Origin: Pseudoalteromonas luteoviolacea
GTDB lineage: Bacteria; Pseudomonadota; Gammaproteobacteria; Enterobacterales; Alteromonadaceae
NCBI RefSeq assembly: GCF_018100925.1
Contig: NZ_JAGJEH010000001.1
Coordinates: forward strand, 682,001 to 746,000
DNA: 64,000 nucleotides
Reading direction: 5' to 3'
Positions 9,280 through 17,607 of the stretch are shown here, piece by piece. Below the pieces are notes generated by a model. It saw only the letters and a program-made list of their open reading frames with translations, was not told the origin of the DNA and did not search any database. How positions within the stretch are numbered: the stretch's first letter is position 1; each line of letters opens with the position of its first letter. The position numbers and the translations under genes are program-made.

Positions 9280-12200
9280 TTAGCTCACATTTATTCGATT
9301 GTTATACCGATTTGGTTCAATTAGCCAACTCATTAATATTGGCATAATATACAACATCATCAATGTTGAACTTATTAAGCCGCCGATTACGGTCCAAGCC
9401 AGTGGTGGCCATAACGGGCTCTCTCCTGATGTAAGAGGTAACATACCAATAATCGTGGTTATTGTAGTTAGCATAATAGCCCGTAACCGATTTGATACAG
9501 CAAGCTTTATTGCTATATCCTTATCGTGCCCGTCAATTATGCTTTCTATTGTTTTTTCTATGAGTAATATAGCGGTGTTTACTACAATCCCCACCAACGC
9601 GAGTATGCCTAGCAGTGACATAAAACCGAACGGGACTCCTACAAAGGACAGCATTATTGGTGCACCAATAATACTAAAAGGAATACTCATCATAACTAAT
9701 ACAGTTAATTTATACGAATTAAACTGTAGGATTAGTGCAATGAACAAGAGTATTAAACCTGCGGGGAGCGCTAGTAATAGCGCACTATTTGCCTCTTGAG
9801 ATTCTTCTAGTTCCCCGCCAAACTGCAATGTGACGCCATGCTTTTTTGCAATGGCAAATAACTCCGGCTGAAGTGATTCAAGTAATATGCTTTCATCAGT
9901 GCCATATGTAACGTCTGACAGTATGCGCAGCTCTTCGCGTCCATTTCGACGTGTTTCTACGGCTTTTTCTCCGATTAGTCGCGCGTTTGCAAATGCTGAA
10001 ATAGGCAAAAATTGCTTATTATGATCAACGACTTGTGTCGACATAATGCGCTCTAAAGTTTGGTCCGAGCTGGTATCTTGCAACAGCAATGTGATGGGCT
10101 CTGTTTTAAAAGTTAAATCGCTAATGTGCAGTCCTGTCCCTTGCCATGCAAGATAGTCGGCTAATACACTTTCATTTAGGCCTGCCTGTTTCAATGATTG
10201 TTGATCAATCAACATGTTCAGTTGTGCCACCCCATAGCTATAGTCTCTTCGGACATGTGCAGTGTTACTTTGCTTGCTTAACAATATAAAAACTTCTTCA
10301 GCAGCTTTGAGGTTTGTTTCTGTTTGACTACTTATAAGCCTTATCTCGATGGGGCTTTCGATTGGTGGCCCTTGGCCAAATTCTCTGGCAAGTACCAAAG
10401 CGCCGTTGAAAACTTGGGGCAACAATGCGTTGAGCTGCTCTACCACTTCTTTAACATTGATCCCTTCTTTGACCTCAAAAACGACCCTAGCGATGTGGCT
10501 TTCACCTGGTTGCTGAACAAGGTTGTAATAAAAGCGCGGGCCAGATGAGCCGCTAAACGTCATCGTTTGAGTTACAAAATCGAGTGCTTGAATATATCCG
10601 CTCATTTGTTTTGCAACGCTCGTTGTCTTGGTAATATCACTTCCAAGGGGCAGTTGAATATCAACATAGCCTTGGTTTCGATTGGTTTTTGGAAAAAACT
10701 CGCCGACTGTAGATGGCAACAAAGGGATCAACCCCAATAGGCATAGCATGATAATAATGATGGTTTTGGGGTTTGCTAAGGAAAATTGAGCAATGCGACT
10801 TCCGACAACGGAAAATTTACTTTGCTTTTGAACTGTCTTAGGGCGACTTTGAAATAGATAATTGGCCATGACTGGCACAAATGACAGCGCAATAAGATAA
10901 CTTAAGCTGATGCACAAAATAACGAGGATTGGGATGGTAGATATAAAGTCTGCGACGCTGCCTTTTGCCAGCAACATCGGGAGAAATGCCGCAATTGTTG
11001 TTATTGTGGCTGTTGCTAAAGGTTTGTAAAGGCCCTTTACAGCTTCTTTGCTGGCATCAAAGCGGCTTTTCCCTTGATCCATTAACTGTAAGATCTTTTC
11101 TGCCATAACGATGCTGTTGTCCACCATGAGACCCAAAGATATTACCAAACCGGCTATTGTCATTTGATGTAAAACGCCACCCGCAGCAGTAAAAAAGCCA
11201 AGGGCAGATAATGCGATTGCAGGAATTGTGACTACCACAACAATAGCTGTTCTGACAGACATCAGTAAAATTAATATTACAGCTACAGCAATGCATCCAG
11301 TTGCCAAAGAATTGAGTAAGTCAGACTTTCGTTTTTTTGTCCATTTAGGCTGAAACAAAACGATTTTAGCAGGGCTATTGGTAAATTTCTGATTAAATTT
11401 TTCTACGACTTGCCTGATTGCATCTCCTACTTCTGTAACTCTAACTGTATTGGCAGGAAGCGAAATTGCTAAACCGACTACTCGCTGCCCATTGACCATA
11501 AACTGCTCTGGTGCTATCGGGTTTGGACGATAATAAATGTCAGCAATGGTAGATAGAGAAACAGGGTTGGCGTTATCAAGGGTCACTTGACTGTTCTTGA
11601 TATCATCAATTGATTGAATTCTTCCCAATGGGTTGGTGTTGGTTGTTACACCACCGGTTTGGAAGCTCGCTCCACGCCCAGACGTAATTGAAAGCCTGTG
11701 GGCAATTTGTTCTGGCGTTACGCCAAACTCCTGCATAGCATTTAGAGTGTAATCAATTACTAGTTGTTCATGGGGATCGCCAACGAGATTTACACTGCGA
11801 ATAGTTGAAAGTTGCTCCAACTCGGTTCTAAGCTCGATGGCCAAAGCCCTCTTCGCCAATATATCACTTGGTTGTGTGATAGCGATTACGATGCCCTGCG
11901 TATCCTGTGCTCTGTCCACAATATTGGCAGAAATGCCTGGCATATCATTTTGTTTATTTGTTATATCGTCTTTTATTCGTTCCCACACCGTATCGGTATC
12001 GTAAATATGTTCGTGAAGTTCTATGTTAATAACTGCGTTACCATTTTTTATACGGGACTGATAGGTACTCACTTCATCAATATTGCTCAAGGTACGCTCC
12101 AATGGAACAACTGCGGCATCTCTAAGCTGAGCAATGGTCATATTAGGCGCTGTGAGTGTGACAAAACCATTGCGGTAAGGAAATTGAGGGTCCTCTTGCT

Positions 12201-12306
12201 CGCTTGCACTGAACCAACCTGCAAAACCAACCAGTGCAAGAATAAAGACTATACCTATGATGAGGCGTGGGTTTTGAAACCAATAGTGTTTAGCGCTATC
12301 ACTCAC
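9280..12306 (-). CDS. RND-family (AcrB/HAE-like) efflux pump subunit
   Basis: A 1008-aa inner-membrane proton/drug antiporter of the AcrB/MexF class. TM1 is at about 14-31, a large periplasmic loop follows, and TM2-6 begin near residue 330. The proton-relay motif GLMVDNSIVMAEK in TM4 has one Asp followed by Asn, as in several non-AcrB RND lineages, where AcrB has Asp-Asp. A second loop and a second TM block end the protein. The start is GTG at 12306, chosen because GGAGGTGG sits 4-11 bases before it; it overlaps the adaptor gene by 8 bases. It would work as a trimer with the adaptor encoded just upstream. No TolC-type outer-membrane factor is in the operon. Confidence 0.92.
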   Translation of the reverse strand: MSDSAKHYWFQNPRLIIGIVFILALVGFAGWFSASEQEDPQFPYRNGFVTLTAPNMTIAQLRDAAVVPLERTLSNIDEVSTYQSRIKNGNAVINIELHEHIYDTDTVWERIKDDITNKQNDMPGISANIVDRAQDTQGIVIAITQPSDILAKRALAIELRTELEQLSTIRSVNLVGDPHEQLVIDYTLNAMQEFGVTPEQIAHRLSITSGRGASFQTGGVTTNTNPLGRIQSIDDIKNSQVTLDNANPVSLSTIADIYYRPNPIAPEQFMVNGQRVVGLAISLPANTVRVTEVGDAIRQVVEKFNQKFTNSPAKIVLFQPKWTKKRKSDLLNSLATGCIAVAVILILLMSVRTAIVVVVTIPAIALSALGFFTAAGGVLHQMTIAGLVISLGLMVDNSIVMAEKILQLMDQGKSRFDASKEAVKGLYKPLATATITTIAAFLPMLLAKGSVADFISTIPILVILCISLSYLIALSFVPVMANYLFQSRPKTVQKQSKFSVVGSRIAQFSLANPKTIIIIMLCLLGLIPLLPSTVGEFFPKTNRNQGYVDIQLPLGSDITKTTSVAKQMSGYIQALDFVTQTMTFSGSSGPRFYYNLVQQPGESHIARVVFEVKEGINVKEVVEQLNALLPQVFNGALVLAREFGQGPPIESPIEIRLISSQTETNLKAAEEVFILLSKQSNTAHVRRDYSYGVAQLNMLIDQQSLKQAGLNESVLADYLAWQGTGLHISDLTFKTEPITLLLQDTSSDQTLERIMSTQVVDHNKQFLPISAFANARLIGEKAVETRRNGREELRILSDVTYGTDESILLESLQPELFAIAKKHGVTLQFGGELEESQEANSALLLALPAGLILLFIALILQFNSYKLTVLVMMSIPFSIIGAPIMLSFVGVPFGFMSLLGILALVGIVVNTAILLIEKTIESIIDGHDKDIAIKLAVSNRLRAIMLTTITTIIGMLPLTSGESPLWPPLAWTVIGGLISSTLMMLYIMPILMSWLIEPNRYNNRINVS

Positions 12307-13381
12307 TTTCCACCTCCACTACAGCCATCAGGTTTCGATTTATTTTTGTCTCTGGTGTAGTGTCGAATTCGATCTCGTCCAAGCTAACTTGGGCAGATAC
12401 CAATAAATTGTCGCCTCTACTGCCTAGAACTTGCACTTTATATAAAGTATGGGATTTATCTAGCATATAGCTATTGCCATTTGGGTCGAACCGAACAGCG
12501 CTAGAATGAACGCTGTAGATGACATCGGGTGTCGTATTGATTCTTAATTGGGCGGTTAGACCTAATAGCTCGGGCGTAGTCTCTTCAATATGAACTGTAA
12601 TTTTAAACAAAGACGGTCCATGGACACTCGGGATTGCTTTTTCAGCAACTGTGGCAGTTATACTTTTATTTAGTGCACTTATGTGGATCGGTACTTCTAC
12701 GTCGGCTAAAAGTGTCACTGCATCTCGCTCAGGTATTAAAAACTCAATTTTAAATATTCCAGTTTCTTCTACCCGAACAATAGGTACCGACGATGATACG
12801 AACTGTCCTTCTCTAGCGTACAGGGCAGCTACAATGCCATCGTGAGCTGCATAAACGGATATATCGTCTAATAGGTTATTAGCCTCCGTTAACTGTGCCT
12901 TCATTTGTCTAACTTTTTCGTGTGCCACTTGTGCTGTTTTTTGCGCGTATTCAAGTTGTGCTTCTGATGCTAAACCCTTTGCTCGCAAGTCAGTAATTCT
13001 TTTGTACTCACTTATTGCTTCATCTGACGCGGCCAGTGCAGCACTTAAGGTTGCCTTTTTCTCGAGAACTTGAGTACTTAATTTGGGTGAGTATAGTCGT
13101 ACAATGAGATCTCCTTGGTTGACAAGTTGACCTTCCTTTACTGCAATACGTTCGACACGACCACTATTGAATAGCGCCATATCGTACCCCCTATTACTTT
13201 GCACTTTGCCATAAAATATTTTGTTTGGTGATGGCACTTGTATTGCGACGACTGTCGACTGTTCATAAGAACTCGATTCATTATCATGAGCCGCCTGTGG
13301 GGCTTGACTACACCCCGTTACAATAAAAAGCGTGCTGAATAAGACTCCATGAAACTTCGAAAAGATAAACTTAGAATACAT
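12299..13381 (-). CDS. RND periplasmic adaptor (membrane fusion) lipoprotein
   Basis: A 360-aa protein with a lipoprotein signal (TLFIVTGC, lipid-modified Cys about residue 22). A biotinyl-lipoyl-like half follows, with GRVERIAVKEGQLVNQGDLI, then an alpha-helical hairpin rich in Ala/Glu (about 95-160), the second lipoyl half (DGIVAALYAREGQFV) and beta-barrel domains. This is the AcrA/HlyD_D23 layout. The start is placed at ATG 13381 because a GGGG ribosome site is 7 bases upstream; an ATG two codons earlier is possible, and the frame runs further without a better start. It overlaps the preceding MipA gene by about 11 bases and the pump gene by 8, so the three are tightly coupled. Confidence 0.88.
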   Translation of the reverse strand: MYSKFIFSKFHGVLFSTLFIVTGCSQAPQAAHDNESSSYEQSTVVAIQVPSPNKIFYGKVQSNRGYDMALFNSGRVERIAVKEGQLVNQGDLIVRLYSPKLSTQVLEKKATLSAALAASDEAISEYKRITDLRAKGLASEAQLEYAQKTAQVAHEKVRQMKAQLTEANNLLDDISVYAAHDGIVAALYAREGQFVSSSVPIVRVEETGIFKIEFLIPERDAVTLLADVEVPIHISALNKSITATVAEKAIPSVHGPSLFKITVHIEETTPELLGLTAQLRINTTPDVIYSVHSSAVRFDPNGNSYMLDKSHTLYKVQVLGSRGDNLLVSAQVSLDEIEFDTTPETKINRNLMAVVEVESE

Positions 13382-14114
13382 ATACATACCCCAACAGCAG
13401 TTGGAATGTGCCAGATTTATCAACAAGTGGAGAGTCCTTGATTGTTGTGTCGAATGACATGTAACTAACATCAGCTTTAATCATGTGATTTTGTCCAAAA
13501 AACCAATCACTACTGATCCCGACTTCTAGGTTGGTGGCGCTGTCAACTTCGTAAAATGAGCGTTGTGCAGTAGCTTCTGATTGTTTTACGCCATAGTAGT
13601 AATCTGTCAGGTCCTTACTTGCGAAATTGGCTGCAATGTAGGGCTTGATTTGACCCTTTTTGAACCTAAAAGGTGCGCCATAGGTTAATGTCGCCTCGTA
13701 TCCTTTATGAGTGCTGCTGGCATCCTGAGTGTATTTAATTGCAAACTCACCAAACTCGGTGTCAAACTCTGCCTCAAGACCTAAATCGAAGCTCATGTCC
13801 CTATCTTCCATGCCCTTAAATAAATCATTATCATCTTGCTCGTAACCATCTAGTCTCATCATGCCAATTGCCGATAGCTCAAACGATTCGTTACGATAAA
13901 ATGTATATGAAGCAAAAGGCCCGAGTAGTCTGAAGTCACCGTATTCAATAGCAATGGCAGGAACGAACTGAGTTTCGCTGCCTACATCTTTATACCCTTC
14001 ATCTTGTGTAACAAACGCTCCACCTAGGCCAATTTTTAGTTCGCTGTCTTCTTTTGATTGAACTTGGTAACTCACAGACATTGTTAGTGCTAGCAAATAT
14101 TTAGAAAGTTTCAT
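13371..14114 (-). CDS. MipA/OmpV-family outer-membrane protein
   Basis: A 247-aa exported beta-barrel. The signal peptide is about residues 1-20, then LKIGLGGAFVTQDEGYKDVG starts the MipA/OmpV pattern. The rest alternates aromatic and polar residues and ends in YVYVF with a C-terminal Phe, as expected for BAM-assembled barrels. The ribosome site AAGGA precedes ATG 14114. It is the first gene of the pump operon. OmpV/MipA proteins are often induced with antimicrobial-peptide or envelope-stress systems. Here it takes the place in the operon where an outer-membrane factor is sometimes found, but a barrel this small should not replace TolC. Confidence 0.82.
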   Translation of the reverse strand: MKLSKYLLALTMSVSYQVQSKEDSELKIGLGGAFVTQDEGYKDVGSETQFVPAIAIEYGDFRLLGPFASYTFYRNESFELSAIGMMRLDGYEQDDNDLFKGMEDRDMSFDLGLEAEFDTEFGEFAIKYTQDASSTHKGYEATLTYGAPFRFKKGQIKPYIAANFASKDLTDYYYGVKQSEATAQRSFYEVDSATNLEVGISSDWFFGQNHMIKADVSYMSFDTTIKDSPLVDKSGTFQLLLGYVYVF

Positions 14115-14185
14115 ATATGGTCCTTAAAAGTTTTAACTTGGCGATGTTTTTAAAAGTTGTCTCTACAAGGCAAACAATAATTCAG

Positions 14186-14203
14186 GAAACTTTCTCGAAA
14201 CTT
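14186..14203 (-). promoter_or_regulatory. Direct repeat AAGTTTC-N4-AAGTTTC, candidate operator of the RND operon
   Basis: Two identical 7-bp units are spaced 11 bp start to start and lie 72-90 bases before the mipA-like start codon. One-helical-turn direct repeats are the usual target of OmpR/PhoB-type dimers, and such a regulator is encoded in the same operon. The repeat is seen directly; binding is inference. Confidence 0.45.
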
Positions 14204-14375
14204 ACAAAATGGTAATTTTTTAGCCAAATGCGGGCTTATTTATTTTCATGGGTTGAAGTATGCTTTTTGTGATGTTGCCCCAAACAAGTGCGACACTCCT
14301 AGAAGCTCAGGCAAATAATTGAAATGACAATGGGGGAGAAATGCCATTGTCATTTGGTTTATATGAATACGAAGT

Positions 14376-15503
14376 TTAATATTCTACAGACATGGGAGAC
14401 AACTTAAGCAAGCTGTTAGCAGTGCCCTGAAATGCACTAAAGTTAATGTTTTCAATGATATTTGCATTTAAATATTCGGAACGAGAGACCCCCTGACGAG
14501 CTGCATCTTGAAAGCTCCCATATCGATTTGTTTGGACCGCAAAATTCATGGACCAGATCGCGTGAGTTGCCCGTTTATATGATGCACCTTGCTGAAAAGT
14601 CGCATGTTGCCAGGGAATGTTCCACTGAACTTTAGTTTGATATTGGTTTGTGAATGCGTTTTTATTGTGTGTAAGAGTAAAGAAATTTGACAGGAATGCT
14701 TTTGCATTAGAGCGATCTTTACCTAACCCAAATAGGTCATTATCAAGCCATACTTCAAAGTCTGTTGGAAGTACCTTATTGATACTGGTTAGGTCCTCGC
14801 GAAACTTAAGTTCATTGATGTATGCGTTAAGTGTAAACTCGCCTTTAAAAGGCAGTGCAAATTGCAACGGACCATCTTTGTCAAAGTTAGGGTGGTTAAG
14901 GTAACTATAGTCGCAGCGAACACTGTCGTGGTTCATACAGTATTTTATTACGCCATCTAAAATCCCATATTCATTCCCTTTTTTATCGATTGGTTGCTGA
15001 ACTACAAGACTGTAATCTTGGGTATCAGCTCCGCTTTCAAGTAGCTCTAATAGTGCTTGTCTATTGTATCTGAGCGAGTTTAGGCGGTAGCCTGGTGTTG
15101 AGTCCATGGAAATTAAAGAGATTTCAATGAAATCCGAGCGCTGAACTTTCTCAAGAGCTTCGAATAGTGGGATGGTTGCTTTTAACGTTGTCTGGCTGTG
15201 TGTTCTTGGGAATGTTTCGTTGTAAGCGAGAAGCCCTACCGGTGAAGCTTCAATGTCAAAGTACAAGTACTGAAGAGCTTTTGGGGCCGCTACAGTTGCT
15301 GACAAATGAGGTTCACCATTTATTTCTTCGATATTGAACCCTAAAAACCTAGATTCAGGGGCGCCATTTGCTACTTGGGCTGCCATCACTTCATCGTCCG
15401 AATAGTGTTTTTCGTTATGGCTGTGTGCCTCAAAAGGGGCTGAAAATATACTAATTGAACTGATGGTTACAGACACCAAAAACAGACACTTTATTAATTT
15501 CAT
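14376..15503 (-). CDS. Exported protein of unknown function
   Basis: A 375-aa protein from ATG 15503, which has AAGG upstream and gives a clean signal peptide (MKLIKCLFLVSVTISSISIFSA). The frame is open 14 codons further without a better start. The mature protein begins His/Glu/Asp-rich (HSHNEKHYSDDE) and otherwise looks like a soluble periplasmic or secreted protein. Only two cysteines are seen in the mature part, in YCMNHDSVRC, and they could form a disulfide. I recognise no family. It lies on the same strand downstream of the two leader-peptide genes, but a terminator stands between, so a shared role is only suggested by position. Confidence 0.6.
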   Translation of the reverse strand: MKLIKCLFLVSVTISSISIFSAPFEAHSHNEKHYSDDEVMAAQVANGAPESRFLGFNIEEINGEPHLSATVAAPKALQYLYFDIEASPVGLLAYNETFPRTHSQTTLKATIPLFEALEKVQRSDFIEISLISMDSTPGYRLNSLRYNRQALLELLESGADTQDYSLVVQQPIDKKGNEYGILDGVIKYCMNHDSVRCDYSYLNHPNFDKDGPLQFALPFKGEFTLNAYINELKFREDLTSINKVLPTDFEVWLDNDLFGLGKDRSNAKAFLSNFFTLTHNKNAFTNQYQTKVQWNIPWQHATFQQGASYKRATHAIWSMNFAVQTNRYGSFQDAARQGVSRSEYLNANIIENINFSAFQGTANSLLKLSPMSVEY

Positions 15504-15729
15504 TACCTTTTCCTTAGTTAATTCGTTGATAAAGGTCCACATCACATACTGCCTATGTGTAAAACTAGGGTATAGAGCAAATGCTACTAATGCAACATTA
15601 TAGTTACAATGAATATTATCAATGACGGGCGATAATTTACCTTGGAAACTGGTGCTGATTATATTGAGAGGTGTTATTCGATAAAGCTAAGATACGATTT
15701 TATTTGGAGAAAACTAAGGGAAAGCAAGA

Positions 15730-15745
15730 AGGCGCAAAAGCGCCT
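15730..15745 (-). terminator. Intrinsic terminator after the first leader peptide
   Basis: On the minus strand a GC-rich stem AGGCGC / GCGCCT with a TTTT loop is followed by TCTTGCTTT. A second hairpin (GCCTG / CAGGC) lies between it and the peptide stop codon. The terminator sits about 45 bases after the stop. Confidence 0.65.
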
Positions 15746-15788
15746 CCCAAAGCCTGAAAAGAACAGGCATATTTAAAATATTCGTACT

Positions 15789-15971
15789 TTAAAAAGTAAC
15801 TGGTACACCACCACTTGTAACTGTTTCAGATGGCTGGTCATCAATAATACAAGCTGGACCACCTGAACATGCACCACGACCACCGCCAACATTAGGTGTC
15901 ATTGCTTTATTAAGCATGTTTTTTGTTTCCGATAGGTTTTTGATTTTTTTCTTCATTATTTTTAGTTTCAT
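15789..15971 (-). CDS. Short peptide with double-glycine-type leader (RiPP-precursor-like), copy 1
   Basis: A 60-aa peptide with AGGAAG 9 bases before ATG. Residues 1-28 form a basic, helical leader (MKLKIMKKKIKNLSETKNML, then TPN at 25-27), which ends in Gly-Gly-Gly (29-31). A short core follows, rich in Gly, Ser, Thr and Pro, with two Cys (35, 41). The same leader pattern, K-x-K-x-L spaced to TPN and a Gly-rich break, recurs in the second peptide at 16908-17066, while the cores differ. That is the hallmark of precursor peptides cleaved at a Gly motif by a C39-type exporter or modified by maturation enzymes. No such enzyme or exporter is encoded in the window. A terminator follows, so it is probably transcribed alone. 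Confidence 0.65.
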   Translation of the reverse strand: MKLKIMKKKIKNLSETKNMLNKAMTPNVGGGRGACSGGPACIIDDQPSETVTSGGVPVTF

Positions 15972-16907
15972 AACGTTCTTCCTTTAATAAAACATTTTTA
16001 TTTATTCTAATTTTGAATCTAACATGATTATTTATAATTGCAATGGTTTATCTTGCGATTTATGAAATTAATATCATGTTGATTGATTTGTGATCAGTTT
16101 TTACGGGTGATTACTTTCTTTTAAAATGCATTTAATATTAGTTGTTTGGGGTTTTATTGTTGTTCTATTTTGTCAATTTAGTGTTTGAACTTGGTTGTGT
16201 ATCGTTGTACCAATAACAATATAATATTGTGAATATATAAACTTTATCTTATTATTAAGATGTTTGGGATAATGAGCTATTTTGAGTTTTTCATTGCTAT
16301 GATCAGGCGTACGTGTCGAGAGCTGGTTAGTTTCTCCTATATGACAAACTTTTTTAAAGTTTAAAGTGAGTTGTTTAGAGTAATATTCGTTCGATGAACA
16401 TGGCGTTGATAACAAAGGCCTTTAGAGCAGTAACTCGTTTTTCAGTTGCTAGTGACTACACCTTGAATCCACCAGTTTTTAAATACATATGTATTGCGTT
16501 CTATCAGGTCTATTCGCTTTATGGTGTTATATTCGTATATGCCTTAGATTAAAAGTGTTTATAGAATTTATGAAGATGAATTGTGATTCGTTGGGTGATT
16601 GTGTGTTTATAGGTATCGCACGTTTTGTTCAAATTTAAAAATAGAAGAACTTTAAACATGTCGACTGAAATACTCACTGAACCTCTTGATGTTTAAAGGT
16701 TGGGTCATTCTAAATCGCGTGCATACTTTTTCAAGGTTCTGGCTTTACTACAATTTTAAATTAGAATGATGTATATATTGGTATGTCTATAACTGATGGG
16801 GCTTAGAAAGAGCACGAAAATTGAAGTAGCGCCGTTTCTTTTTTAACTTGAAACAGGGTTAGATAAAGAGGTGCTTGTACACCTCTTCTATTCACTTTCA
16901 TGAGCTA
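15972..16907. other. AT-rich gap of 0.94 kb between the two peptide genes
   Basis: No gene is supported here. The only longer frame (16173-16415, minus) has no ribosome site and resembles nothing. Apart from the hairpin at 16866-16887 and the presumed promoter of copy 1 directly upstream of 15971, I see no structured element. Confidence 0.5.
16866..16887. terminator. Hairpin after the second leader peptide
   Basis: A perfect 8-bp stem AAGAGGTG / CACCTCTT with a 6-nt loop lies about 20 bases past the peptide stop on the minus strand. Only a short T-rich tail (TTTAT) follows, so termination strength is uncertain. Confidence 0.5.
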
Positions 16908-17066
16908 TTAGCACATGCAAGCCCAGAATCCGTTACCAGTTTCAGATACTGCCGGACGACATCTATAAGTGCTACCTGCACCAACGATGTTAGGTGTAGC
17001 ATTGTTGTCTAGAGTTTTGTCATTGTTTAATTGCTTAAGTTTTTGTTTTTTTAGTGCAAGTTTCAT
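16908..17066 (-). CDS. Short peptide with double-glycine-type leader (RiPP-precursor-like), copy 2
   Basis: A 52-aa peptide, read directly from the sequence: ATG at 17066, TAA at 16908, and AAGGA upstream with good spacing. The leader MKLALKKQKLKQLNNDKTLD, then TPNIVGAG at 24-31, aligns with copy 1 over 31 residues with a one-residue gap (shared MKL, KK, K-x-K-x-L, TPN, Gly-x-Gly). The core of 21 residues is unlike copy 1: it has three Cys, two of them in the C-terminal ACMC, plus an aromatic pair FW. Conserved leader with variable core, strong ribosome site and own hairpin terminator support a real gene. Function as a bacteriocin, signal or other modified peptide is inference. Confidence 0.65.
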   Translation of the reverse strand: MKLALKKQKLKQLNNDKTLDNNATPNIVGAGSTYRCRPAVSETGNGFWACMC

Positions 17067-17607
17067 TACTTATTTCCTTATTTTAGCTAGTTTTAACTTA
17101 AAATAACCCTTACAGAATGTTCCTGCAAAAGCTATTTAACATTAATAGCATCATTGGGTAACATATTACAAGTATCCAGATAGTAAAATTAATTTATGCC
17201 GAGTGAGTGCTAAAAGTAAAGAGCTTAGCTAATTGTAATTCCATGTTTTAAATGCTTATTTATTTTTTCTGTCAGCTTAGGGGTCTAATGTTATTTGGTG
17301 TTTTTAACTAAAAGCTATTAACTTCACGGCTATGGTTAGCTGTTTTACCGACTATTTATATATTTGTGTTATATAAAGGTTAACTCTTATTGCTAAATAT
17401 GCTTAATTTAGATTGAAAATTGTACATTTTTTTAATGTTTTTTAATCCTTCCTTGATCTTTGCTCTTACGCATTACTGTCGTGTGCTGTTCAGGGTTACA
17501 AATTATATCTATCAGATAACATTGACTGATGGGATTGTATAATCTTGAAACCCTAGCTGGGATAACGCTAATTTAGTTATGGTACTGTCTTTGCATTTTG
17601 GCGTATC
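17067..17607. other. Non-coding gap, 0.54 kb
   Basis: AT-rich. It should contain the promoter of the second peptide gene near 17066 and any terminator of the PD40 lipoprotein gene. No further peptide copy or structured RNA was found by eye. Confidence 0.4.

Noticed and set aside
9299..9799. 166-codon plus-strand frame opposite the RND pump
   Set aside because: Its hydrophobic composition mirrors the pump's membrane segments on the other strand; no ribosome site.
16173..16415. 80-codon minus-strand frame between the two peptide genes
   Set aside because: It begins like no known protein, lacks a ribosome site and does not share the peptide leader pattern.
16561..16629. 22-codon plus-strand frame between the peptide genes
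   Set aside because: Too short, no Shine-Dalgarno, and without the leader signature.
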